A stretch of 34,617 bases of DNA from Clostridia bacterium (lineage in GTDB: Bacteria; Bacillota; Clostridia; Oscillospirales; JAAYXM01): the NCBI GenBank assembly GCA_017559855.1, contig JAFYQP010000077.1, positions 1-34,617 on the forward strand. Reading direction: 5' to 3'. Shown here in pieces: positions 1-8,000 of this stretch. Numbering within the stretch: the first letter of the stretch is position 1; every line of letters begins with the position of its first letter. A program made the position numbers and the translations under genes. The notes under the pieces are model-generated. The model searched no databases, was not told the origin of the DNA, and worked only from the letters and a program-made list of their open reading frames with translations.

Positions 1-200
1 AAAAAACACCTTTCGGCATTAGGCGGTTGGTCATAGGGATAAAACGCTTAAAAGAGGCATTTTTAGTCCATAACTGCACAAAAAATCTTGATATCCGCCG
101 GGATAATCTGCGATTTTATTGCTTGTTCTGAAGCAAAAAATTCACTCTTCAAAGTGCCTTGCAGTTTTTAAATTGAGATTTTTCGTCAAGAGAAAGAATA

Positions 201-236
201 AAAATCAGGTAATACTGACGTATTACCTGATTTTTT
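201..236. terminator. Strong bidirectional intrinsic terminator hairpin
   Basis: A perfect 15-bp stem (201-215 with 220-234) closes a 4-nt TGAC loop and has T runs on both strands: T6 at 231-236 on plus, and a T-rich run on minus after 201. It is the first T-tailed hairpin downstream of the TetR gene on the minus strand and is its likely terminator. It lies inside the inverted-repeat block. Confidence 0.7.
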
Positions 237-290
237 GATGCACTATTGGCGGAAAAGATTAGTTCAAAACCGTCTTCTCCCTATGACTAA

Positions 291-316
291 CCGCCTTTGC
301 CGAAAGGTGGTTTTTT
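291..316 (+). terminator. Rightward terminator-like hairpin at the end of the repeat block
   Basis: CCGCCTTT (291-298) pairs with AAAGGTGG (303-310, one G-T pair) around a GCCG loop and is followed by T6 (311-316). The T run overlaps the stop codon of the minus-strand TetR gene. The other end of the block (1-26) shows a similar, weaker hairpin in the opposite orientation, so each end has an outward-facing terminator-like structure. Confidence 0.55.
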
Positions 317-899
317 ATGCTGTTATGAAAAGGTTTGACATAAGGAGATCTTTATACATATTGCGAATTGCGGGGATCATCTTTTCAATTGTCTTTTTTG
401 TTTTATAACACTCGTTTATTACGCCCAAAAGACCGTTGCAAAGAAGGGTTGCGGTCATTGCCGCCGGATATTTTGCACGGATTTTTGAACTATGCTCCTT
501 AATGTAATTTTCCACATTATGAAATACATACTGATAAAAAGCGGAGAATAAATACGGGTTACGGTCAGAGGAGACCATTTCAAAAAAGTTGGGATGGTTT
601 GTATATAGGTGCAGGATGCAATCCAGCATATTGAAATAGCCGGTGAGTACGTTGTTTTTCGGGTTGTTTTCCTTTTGCATTCTGCGGTAATCCTCTACCG
701 CCTCACGATGATAGTCCTCCATAATCTCGGAAATAAGTGAGTACTTGTCGTCATAATATGTGTAGAACGTGATTCTGCTTGTTTCCGCCTGCTTACACAA
801 ACTTGTGACGTTGATTTTTTCAAAGGGTATGCGGTGGAGGAGAGCGACCATGGTTTCTTTTAAATTACGCTTGGTTTTAGTGATGCGTTTATCTTCCAA
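315..899 (-). CDS. TetR/AcrR-family transcriptional regulator
   Basis: This 194-residue protein has the size and layout of a TetR-family repressor. Residues ~8-55 form the N-terminal helix-turn-helix: a hydrophobic helix (MVALLHRIPFEKINV), then a recognition helix ending in the typical aromatic stretch ITFYTYYDDKYSL. The rest is a helical ligand-binding and dimerisation domain that I cannot match to a specific ligand. The start is a TTG codon at 897-899, chosen because AGGAGGG lies 7 bases upstream and no ATG is available there. It is divergent from the DegV gene, whose promoter lies in the 156-bp gap. By analogy with other TetR/DegV pairs it probably controls that promoter and itself; this is inference. 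Confidence 0.85.
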   Translation of the reverse strand: MEDKRITKTKRNLKETMVALLHRIPFEKINVTSLCKQAETSRITFYTYYDDKYSLISEIMEDYHREAVEDYRRMQKENNPKNNVLTGYFNMLDCILHLYTNHPNFFEMVSSDRNPYLFSAFYQYVFHNVENYIKEHSSKIRAKYPAAMTATLLCNGLLGVINECYKTKKTIEKMIPAIRNMYKDLLMSNLFITA

Positions 900-964
900 A
901 ATATGTCCCTCCTTACAATTTTTTTAAAGTGTATAAATATCAATATTCTATTTCAAAAGTGTCA

Positions 965-994
965 TTGTACCGACAAAAAACAATCTGCTATTAT
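965..994 (+). promoter_or_regulatory. Probable sigma-A promoter of the DegV gene
   Basis: TTGTAC (965-970) and TATTAT (989-994) are separated by 18 bp, with TG at 986-987 giving an extended -10. Transcription would start near 1001, about 55 nt before the ATG at 1056. ATTGT and ACAAT half-sites at 964-984 overlap the -35 and could be part of a TetR operator, but the symmetry is weak. Confidence 0.55.
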
Positions 995-1055
995 AAAGAT
1001 ATTATAACACCTGTTAAAATAACTTTCAAGAAAAATTTTCAAAAGAGGGTATTTT

Positions 1056-1883
1056 ATGTTAAGAGTAATTGTTGATTCCGGTAGCAGTATCAAACAATGG
1101 GAAAAGGAAAAATACGGCGTTGAGATCATCCCGCTTCATATAAATTTAGACGGTAAAGAATACTTAGACGGTATAAATCTTTCTGACGAGGACTTTTACA
1201 AAGCACTTACTGTGGATAAAATTTTCCCCAAGACCTCGCTCCCGTCGATAGCGTTCGTTGAGGATTTGATTAACGGTTATGTAGATAAGGGTGATGAGGT
1301 GGTTTACCTTGCACTTTCCTCCGGCCTTTCCGGTACATATAACACTATCCGTATGCTTTTTGAAGATAACGACAAGGTGTGCGTAATAGATACAAAAAGT
1401 GCGGCGGGCGGAATACGAATTCTTGTTGAAGAAATAAACAAGGACAGAAGCCGTACCCTTAAAGATATTGAAAAGCGGATTTTGGAGATTATCCCCAGAG
1501 TGCGACTTTGTGCAATCCCCGATACTCTGGAATATTTATACCGTGGCGGCCGCCTTTCAAAGACCGGATATTTACTCGGTGGAATGCTTGGAATTGTACC
1601 GATTATTGCAATTGAGGATGGAAAAGCCGTTGCCGCAGGTAAAAAACGAGGGGCAAAAAACGCAGTATCCTTTATTTTGGACAAAATGGAGGAACTTGGT
1701 GTGGACACCGACCATTCCATAATCGCAGAGTATTCTTACACAAAGGACAATGCAGAGGGTTTGGTTTCAATACTAAGTGATGAGTATAAAAGACTTGTTA
1801 CCGCATATGATAATTTAAGCCCCACAATTGCAAGTCATTGGGGCCCTAACGCCTACGGACTTTTCTTCGTATCAAAGAAATAA
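1056..1883 (+). CDS. DegV family fatty-acid-binding protein
   Basis: A 275-residue DegV-fold protein, the usual family length. It starts with the typical strand and lipid-contacting loop (VIVDSGSSI), continues with the conserved LALSSGLSGTYN stretch at ~86-97, and carries YLYRGGRLSKTGYLLGG at ~160-176, characteristic of the family. DegV proteins bind a long-chain fatty acid between two domains; FakB-type members present it to the FakA kinase. No fakA or DAK-domain gene is nearby, so a FakB role is not shown. The start has GAGGG 6 bases upstream. It is a single-gene unit with its own promoter and terminator, divergent from the TetR regulator. Confidence 0.9.
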   Translation: MLRVIVDSGSSIKQWEKEKYGVEIIPLHINLDGKEYLDGINLSDEDFYKALTVDKIFPKTSLPSIAFVEDLINGYVDKGDEVVYLALSSGLSGTYNTIRMLFEDNDKVCVIDTKSAAGGIRILVEEINKDRSRTLKDIEKRILEIIPRVRLCAIPDTLEYLYRGGRLSKTGYLLGGMLGIVPIIAIEDGKAVAAGKKRGAKNAVSFILDKMEELGVDTDHSIIAEYSYTKDNAEGLVSILSDEYKRLVTAYDNLSPTIASHWGPNAYGLFFVSKK

Positions 1884-1889
1884 AAAAAC

Positions 1890-1925
1890 CCCGTTGTGGC
1901 TTTCGCCACAACGGGATTTCTTTAT
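1890..1925. terminator. Intrinsic terminator downstream of the DegV gene
   Basis: CCCGTTGTGGC (1890-1900) pairs with GCCACAACGGG (1905-1915) around a TTTC loop: 11 GC-rich pairs with A-rich and T-rich flanks on both sides. It serves the DegV gene (plus) and the lipoprotein operon (minus), which end on either side of it. The same hairpin recurs at 3880-3907. Confidence 0.85.
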
Positions 1926-2857
1926 TTATTGTAAGCGTTATAAATGTTAAGCACTTCGCGAATGGCTTGTTTATCTGCTTCAGATATTGTCAGATCATAT
2001 TGCTTTGAATCGCCGCGGAATCTAACGATGGTCTTCTTGGAATTTGCGATTGAGGTGAGGAGGGAAACGTTTTCGGAATCAAACAATTCGTCGGCATACT
2101 CCCACACGTCACCGTGGGCATTGTCACGAGTAAGGGAGAAATAATTGAAACTTTTGGTCTTTTGAACGCCGTCTATATTGAAAATTAAGTTTTCAAAGAA
2201 AACCCAATTATCTCCGGTATAGACAAATTTTACGCGGAAGTCATAGGAGTTTCCTTTTTTGCCTATATAGGGCAGAATATATGACCGAGAGTTAATGTAA
2301 ACGGGCTGTGCTTTCGTGAGATACCACGTTATGTTTTGCACCTCGTCGGTTTTCGAACGCATTTTCGCAAGACCGTTTTTAATAGTGTTCTCCCGCTCAA
2401 TTTTCGCAAGGCGGTCGGCCTCTTTTTTAAGGTCGGAGAATTTGTTGTACGCAGGGAGAAAGACCGAATCGTAGTTGGTTACGTATTTTTTGTATTCTAA
2501 TGATAGTTTCTCATAGTCTTTTTTAATGTCGGTGATTACCTTTTCGCTATCCAACGTCACGTTACCGATTTTCGAGATTCGATCGACAAGTTTAGCAGCG
2601 GTGTCTTTAAACGTAAGGTCGGTAAAGGTTTCCCTTGCGGCGATGAGATCCTCCTCATTGTCCAATTCTTCTTTTTGCTCAGGAGTTAGCTTCTTAACTT
2701 CCTTTTCGGCTTTATCTATTGCATCTTCACTATCAAGTGTGACCTCGCCGATTGCATCAATCAGAGCATCTGCATTTTTTGCTTCCTCACTTTTAAAACA
2801 ACCGGTAAGACAGAAAAGAAGAGTAAAAAGTAAAAGTATAGACAGATATTTTTTCAT
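1922..2857 (-). CDS. Lipoprotein with two tandem helical repeats
   Basis: A 311-residue predicted secreted lipoprotein. A hydrophobic signal peptide ends in the lipobox LTGC with Cys20 as the lipidation site. Residues ~28-80 and ~84-140 are two copies of a helical module sharing the pattern A.LvD.I..vTLDSE..I....K.y.kLs.e.k, seen in many surface proteins of Firmicutes. The remaining ~170 residues form a mixed, probably beta-rich C-terminal domain with no recognised catalytic motif. It is the second gene of a minus-strand pair, 15 bp after the 2873-3535 gene, and ends at a bidirectional terminator. A role in envelope sensing or binding is possible, but no function can be assigned. Confidence 0.8.
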   Translation of the reverse strand: MKKYLSILLLFTLLFCLTGCFKSEEAKNADALIDAIGEVTLDSEDAIDKAEKEVKKLTPEQKEELDNEEDLIAARETFTDLTFKDTAAKLVDRISKIGNVTLDSEKVITDIKKDYEKLSLEYKKYVTNYDSVFLPAYNKFSDLKKEADRLAKIERENTIKNGLAKMRSKTDEVQNITWYLTKAQPVYINSRSYILPYIGKKGNSYDFRVKFVYTGDNWVFFENLIFNIDGVQKTKSFNYFSLTRDNAHGDVWEYADELFDSENVSLLTSIANSKKTIVRFRGDSKQYDLTISEADKQAIREVLNIYNAYNK

Positions 2858-2872
2858 AATTCAAAATCCCCT

Positions 2873-3535
2873 TTATTTCTTTAATTTTTTTGCAGCGTTT
2901 AAAAGTTCTTGAACCCTGTCCTCGCAGGTATCAAGGGGAGATTTAAGGTTGCCGTAGATATCGCTGTTTGCAGCTGAGTTTGCAATTGTTGTATACACGG
3001 CAGACTGGCAACCGCTTTCTGAAGTTAATGTAAGAATCGAGGAATGTGCCAGAGAAAAAGCACTGTGGGTATCAAAGAGTGCGGTGTCGTGACTTAAGAG
3101 TTTAATAACGTCACGGGTAAAAACGGCGTCATATTCCTCTTTGATTTTTATTATTTCCTCTCGCTGACTTTGGAGAAGAATCCATCGACTGTCACTTGTA
3201 TCCACTTTGGCTGATGCTGAGCCGACTAGCGTTAAATTGGAAATTGTTGAGCGTACAATGCTTGTAAGGATAGGAGTGAAAGTACCAATTGCTTCTGCCC
3301 CCTTAGATCCATACTTGTCCATGTACGAAGCCATTATTTTATGTACAATCAGCTGAGCATCTTTGTAAGTATCGTAATCCTTAAACCGGGATAAAATGCT
3401 TACTGCGGTTGCGTAATCTCCGCTCTCATACGCCGCCACCGCATCTTTATAATCCGATGACTTGCATCCGCATAGTGAGAAAAACAGCAGCATTGCCATA
3501 AATGCAGATACAATTTTAATAAATGTCTTTTTCAT
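2873..3535 (-). CDS. Lipoprotein with a short TPR-like N-terminal segment
   Basis: A 220-residue predicted lipoprotein. The signal peptide ends in LCGC with Cys24 as lipid anchor. Just after it, residues ~28-60 (AYESGDYATAVSILSRFKDYDTYKDA in pieces) look like a tetratricopeptide-type helix pair. The rest is helical and Ser/Thr-rich without a motif I recognise. It is the promoter-proximal gene of the two-lipoprotein operon, with a consensus TTGACA/TATAAT promoter overlapped by a perfect inverted repeat. That repeat sits between it and the small XRE regulator, so repression by that regulator is likely. Function unknown. Confidence 0.78.
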   Translation of the reverse strand: MKKTFIKIVSAFMAMLLFFSLCGCKSSDYKDAVAAYESGDYATAVSILSRFKDYDTYKDAQLIVHKIMASYMDKYGSKGAEAIGTFTPILTSIVRSTISNLTLVGSASAKVDTSDSRWILLQSQREEIIKIKEEYDAVFTRDVIKLLSHDTALFDTHSAFSLAHSSILTLTSESGCQSAVYTTIANSAANSDIYGNLKSPLDTCEDRVQELLNAAKKLKK

Positions 3536-3573
3536 AAAAACCTCCCAAATGGTTTATTTTCACATACATTATA

Positions 3574-3622
3574 AAAGAAAATGTTTTATAATGTCAATAA
3601 AACATTTTCTTTTTTGTATAAT
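3574..3622. promoter_or_regulatory. Divergent promoters with a perfect 16-bp inverted-repeat operator
   Basis: Left arm 3574-3589 (AAAGAAAATGTTTTAT) and right arm 3597-3612 are perfect inverted copies around a 7-nt centre. On the minus strand TTGACA and TATAAT, 18 bp apart, overlap the repeat and serve the lipoprotein operon. On the plus strand TATAAT at 3617-3622 is placed to serve the XRE gene, and another TATAAT lies inside the repeat at 3587-3592. The geometry fits an autoregulatory operator for the 73-residue regulator; which protein binds is inference. Confidence 0.7.
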
Positions 3623-3652
3623 CTCTTTATATTTGATGTGGAGGCATTTGCC

Positions 3653-3874
3653 GTGTATAAGAGAATAAGGGATATGCGAGAGGACAGAGATTTAAAACAG
3701 AAGGATTTGGCGGAATATTTAAAATGCACACAAGTCTGCTATTCCAACTACGAAATCGGAAAGAGAGATATTCCCACCGAGGTTCTTATAAAACTTGCAC
3801 ACTTTTACGATACAAGCACGGATTATTTGCTTGGAATGACAGATGAAAGAATTCCATACCCTAAAAAGAAATAA
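3653..3874 (+). CDS. Small XRE-family (Cro/C1-type) DNA-binding regulator
   Basis: A 73-residue protein consisting almost only of a Cro/C1-type helix-turn-helix: IRDMREDRDLKQKDLAEYL, then the recognition helix CTQVCYSNYEIGKR, then LIKLAHFYDTSTDYLLGM, a textbook XRE arrangement. The GTG at 3653 is chosen because GGAGG (3640-3644) lies 8 bases upstream. A longer reading frame extends to 3581 but would run through the operator and promoter and has no ribosome binding site. Having no effector domain, it is probably a dimeric repressor acting at the inverted repeat upstream of itself and the divergent lipoprotein operon. It ends just before a terminator hairpin. Confidence 0.85.
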   Translation: MYKRIRDMREDRDLKQKDLAEYLKCTQVCYSNYEIGKRDIPTEVLIKLAHFYDTSTDYLLGMTDERIPYPKKK

Positions 3875-3879
3875 AAATC

Positions 3880-3920
3880 CCCCGTTGTGGCTTTCGCCAC
3901 AACGGGGTTTAAGTTTTTTA
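3880..3920. terminator. Bidirectional terminator between the XRE and PrsA-like genes
   Basis: CCCCGTTGTGGC (3880-3891) pairs with GCCACAACGGGG (3896-3907) around TTTC, with A-rich sequence on the left and a T-rich tail on the right. It serves the convergent XRE gene (plus) and PrsA-like gene (minus). Apart from one extra base pair it is identical to the hairpin at 1890-1915. Confidence 0.85.
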
Positions 3921-3922
3921 TT

Positions 3923-4942
3923 TTATGCCTTGGGAATAAAGGATGCGATGTCGACTTTATCGTATTTAGCATTTGTTTTTACGTCAAGTTCTGCAATTAC
4001 CTGAGAGAGTTCCATGCTGAATGCCATACCTGCATAGTAGGAGTAGTAGGAATCCATATTTGCCTTGATATAAGCCTCATCTAAGGGGAGACGCTTGATG
4101 ATGTGGAAACCGTAATCGGTCTGAACAAGACCGCTGTTCTGACCTACCGCAAGTTTCCAAGCAGCATCGGTAAACTCAGAAACCATCTGGCTACCGTCTA
4201 AAGTGTAACCCTGATTGTCAAAGAGGTAACCGTCGGGCTGACTTGTCATACCCGGATCTTCATTTAACTCAGCGATAAGAGCGTTGAAATCCTCACCTGC
4301 GTTTACACGAGCAAGAGCACCCTCAGCCTTTGCTTTCTTCTCTGCAAAATCTGCGGAATTTGCCTGTGCCTGAACGAGGATGTGAACGACACGAACAAAG
4401 TTTCCGGTCATATCGGAAATGATTTCGGCCTCAGATACCTCATGTGCACCGCCCTTGCCGAAAATAGCGGTAGTAACCTTCTGCTGAAGAAGGGAGGTTC
4501 TCTGGAGTTTGTCAAATGCTTCTTCGGTAAAACCGCTATCCTTTAAGGACTTTACAAAGTCGGCACGGCTGCCTGAAGATTCGAAGTAAGAAGCCTTGTT
4601 TTCTTCAAGAGTTTTTTCATCGGCATCGGTTAAGGTGATGTTGTGCTCCTTTGCCATAACGTCAACAGCGTAAATCTGCTTTACGGAATCAAGGCAGTAG
4701 TCCTTGATAGCCTGAGCACCGGTAACGCCGTTTTCATCTTCCTGAGTGAGCATATCACGGAAAGACTGCTCGTCATAACCGTTGGACATATATCCCATAA
4801 CTGCATTTGATGCAGCGGCATTGTAGATATCAGCATCAATTGACATATCGTTGATTGTACCGTAACTTGCACCACCGCAACCTGCGACTGTGATAAGAAG
4901 AGCACAGGAGAGGATGAGTGCCAAAACTTTAGAATTCTTCAT
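3923..4942 (-). CDS. prsA: PrsA-like foldase lipoprotein (parvulin-type peptidyl-prolyl isomerase)
   Basis: A 339-residue lipoprotein with a signal peptide ending VAGC (Cys22). Residues ~25-170 form a SurA/PrsA-like helical chaperone region. Residues ~175-285 look like a PpiC parvulin domain: the strand VRVVHILV, the DPGMTSQPDGYLF segment, and FTDAAWKLAVGQNSGLVQTDYGFHIIKRL read as consecutive pieces. PrsA proteins sit on the outer face of the membrane and help exported proteins fold. In B. subtilis relatives an N-terminal and C-terminal helical module flank the parvulin domain, as here. It lies downstream of mfd but has its own promoter (5006-5035), so it is probably a separate unit. Isomerase activity has not been judged residue by residue. 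Confidence 0.85.
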   Translation of the reverse strand: MKNSKVLALILSCALLITVAGCGGASYGTINDMSIDADIYNAAASNAVMGYMSNGYDEQSFRDMLTQEDENGVTGAQAIKDYCLDSVKQIYAVDVMAKEHNITLTDADEKTLEENKASYFESSGSRADFVKSLKDSGFTEEAFDKLQRTSLLQQKVTTAIFGKGGAHEVSEAEIISDMTGNFVRVVHILVQAQANSADFAEKKAKAEGALARVNAGEDFNALIAELNEDPGMTSQPDGYLFDNQGYTLDGSQMVSEFTDAAWKLAVGQNSGLVQTDYGFHIIKRLPLDEAYIKANMDSYYSYYAGMAFSMELSQVIAELDVKTNAKYDKVDIASFIPKA

Positions 4943-5005
4943 AATTAAAATTCCCCTTTGAAAAATGGATTGTGTCTAAGCCGTGGTTAGCATAACACTT
5001 TAATA

Positions 5006-5035
5006 ATTATAACACAACCGAGACGAAAAAAGCAA
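5006..5035 (-). promoter_or_regulatory. Promoter of the PrsA-like gene
   Basis: On the minus strand TTGCTT (5030-5035) and TATAAT (5006-5011) are 18 bp apart in the 118-bp gap after mfd. Transcription would start about 60 nt before the start codon at 4942, so the gene need not depend on read-through from mfd. Confidence 0.6.
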
Positions 5036-5060
5036 ACAAAATGTAAAATTTATGTAAATT

Positions 5061-8000
5061 TTATTCACTCTTTTTTGCCGCACGGTATTTTCTTATAAAT
5101 TCCCTTGCAATGTTTGGAGTGTCCTTTGCGACAAGTTTAAGTGTGATGAAAGGAACTTTTCCCGCGTTAAGCATAACTTTACCTGCATATTCGTCAAGTG
5201 CGGACACTTTGGAGAGTGCCTCAAGGTCAAACTCTGCCGGGGTAAATTTAAGAACCTTGTCTTTCTGCGAAACGTCGGCAAATCCCGCTTCCGCTGCCTC
5301 TCGACGAAGCAGAGCGATTTCCATAAGCGTCAATATTTGCTTTGGCGGTTCGCCGAAACGGTCACACAACTCATCAATCAAGTCATCTCTCTCCTCATCA
5401 TCGGAAAGAGCCGCAATTCTGCGATAAAGGTCAATTCTCTGTTCGGGTGATGGAATATACTTTTCCGGAATATTTGCGGAGACGGTAAGGTCTACCGAGC
5501 ACTCGGTTTTTACTACGGTTGGCTTATCCTGTGCCTCATTTACCGCCTCTTCAAGGAGTTTTAAGTACATATCATAACCGACAGAGATCATATGTCCGCT
5601 TTGCTCTGCACCTAAAATGTTACCCGCACCGCGGATTTCAAGGTCACGCATTGCGATTTTAAAACCTGCACCGAATTCCGCATATTCACGGATTGCGGTA
5701 AGGCGTTTTTCCGCAACGTCGGTGAGCACCTTGCCACGGCGATAGGTGAGATAGGCATATGCGTGGCGTGGTGAGCGGCCCACACGTCCTCTTATCTGAT
5801 GAAGTTGGGAGAGGCCAAGTTTGTCCGCGTCTTCAATTATAAGAGTATTCACGTTTGAAATGTCAATGCCGGTCTCTATGATGGTGGTGCAAACAAGAAC
5901 CTGAACTTCGCCCTCCGCCATGCGGGACATTACGTCGGAGAGTTCGTCCTCGTTCATTTTGCCGTGTGCGACGTCAATTGACACATCGGGCAGGAGCCGT
6001 GCGATTTTCGCCGCGGTTACCTCGATTGTCTCAACTCGATTGTGCAGGTAGTAGACTTGCCCTCCGCGGGACACCTCACGGCGGATGGCGTCGGCAACAA
6101 CGTTCCAATCATGTTCAAAGACGTAGGTCTGTACGGGATGACGGTTATTTGGCGCCTCTTCAAGAATGGACATATCACGAATGCCGGAAAGTGCCATATT
6201 AAGAGTGCGTGGTATGGGCGTTGCGGTAAGGGTGAGAACGTCTATGTTTTTGGAAAGTTCCTTAAGACGCTCCTTATGTGCAACGCCAAAACGTTGCTCC
6301 TCGTCTACTATTAAAAGGCCGAGATTTTTAAATTCAACGTTCTTTTGCAAAAGTTTGTGTGTGCCAATGACAAGGTCCACACCGCCGGATTTGATCAAAC
6401 GCAGAGTTTCCCTGTTCTTTGCGGCACTCATAAACCGTGACAGTTGTGCGATTTTAACCGGATAATTTGCAAAACGACGCCGTGCGGTGACAAAATGCTG
6501 CTGTGCGAGGACGGTAGTCGGCACCAGAATTGCTGCTTGTTTCCCGCCTAAAATACATTTCATAATCGCACGAAGAGCAACCTCTGTTTTGCCAAAACCA
6601 ACGTCGCCGCAAAGCAGACGATCCATCGGGCGTGACTTTTCCATATCGGTTTTGATTTCCGATACGCATCTTAATTGGTCGTCGGTTTCGCGGAATTCAA
6701 ATCCGTCCTCAAACTCTCTTTGCCAGGTGCAATCCTCAGGGAATGCGTAGCCGGGAGTGTTTTCGCGTTCGGCATATAGTTTTATAAGTTGCTCCGCAAG
6801 ATCCCGTGCTGCCCCTTTGGCTCTTGCCTTTGCACGTTCCCAATCGCCGCCGCCGAGACGACTGAGTTTAATATTGGGATTGTCACCTGCACCGATGTAT
6901 TTTGACAAAAGATCAAGACCGGTAACGGGAACAAACAGAGTATCTGTACCCGCATAGATAACTTTAATGTAATCCTTTTCCACATTGTCTACACGGATTT
7001 TTTCAATGCCCGCAAAGCGGCCGATACCGTGTGTTTCGTGTACGACAAGGCAACCCACGGACAAGTCCTGATAACTTGTGATTTTTTGCTTACTGCTGTC
7101 ACTTTTCTTATGACGGGGACTTTTCTTTCGGATAATCGAGCCCTCGGTAAAAAGTGCTAAATTAAGGTCGGGATATTCAAAACCTGCGGATAAATTTCCG
7201 TCGGCAATTATAACGTGCCCCGATTCCGGAAGCGAGGATAAACCAAAGTCAATACCTGCAGAAATGTTGTAGCGGTCAAGTGCGTCTTTTAACAATTTGG
7301 AATTTTCACGCTTTGTGCAAAGAAGCACAACACGGTATCCGTCATTTATATAGGACTCGATATCCTGACACACAACCTCAACATTACCGTTGTAGCTGGG
7401 AAGTTGTTTTGCGGTGATATTGAATACCGAGCGTGGGGATTTAGGATATGTGGAACGCAGGAAAGAGTCTAAAAACAGTGTGTCGCATTTGAAAAGATTT
7501 GCATAAAGGGCGGAAAAGTCCGCAACAAACTTTGTGCATGAGGGGAGTAGAGTTTCCGCCTCAAGCAGAGTTTTTATATCCTCATGGTGCTGGTCGATAT
7601 AACGGTCGCTTACCTCACGAACCTTGTAAAAATCGTCCACGAGAATAATTGCGTTTTCCGGAATATAGTCTGCACCCGTTGCAAACTCATCATAAGACAG
7701 AGGCAGATAGCGGTCAATTGCGGGGAAGGAAAGCCCTTCATTAAGACGTGTTAAATCCTCCGTGATTGTGTTCTTAAGGTCGCCCTCTGCCTTAACTTTG
7801 ATGAGTTTTTCGCAAAGCGCGGCGGTTAAATCGGGAGTTAAGAACGTTTCACGGGAGGGGAGAATAAGGGTGGACTGAAGATTTACAATCCTTCGCTGCG
7901 AGTCGGTATCAAACTCGCCCATTGCGTCAATTTCATCACCCCAAAACTCAACACGAACCGGATTTTTAGCACCCGGCGAGAAAAAATCCAGGATTCCGCC

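Larger units (their letters stand above)
1..316. repeat. Non-coding block bounded by long imperfect inverted repeats
   Basis: Positions 1-46 and the reverse complement of 271-316 match at about 40 of 46 positions with two one-base gaps, giving terminal inverted repeats around ~225 bp with no credible ORF. The interior holds several short hairpins: around 93-106 (arms TATCC/GGATA), around 121-138 (arms TTGCTT/AAGCAA), a CACT/AGTG hairpin near 145-160, and a strong 15-bp hairpin at 201-234. The outer end runs into A6/T6 tracts. This could be a MITE-like non-autonomous element or a structured RNA with a long closing stem. Because the window begins at the first repeat base, the left boundary and any target-site duplication cannot be seen. 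Confidence 0.6.
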
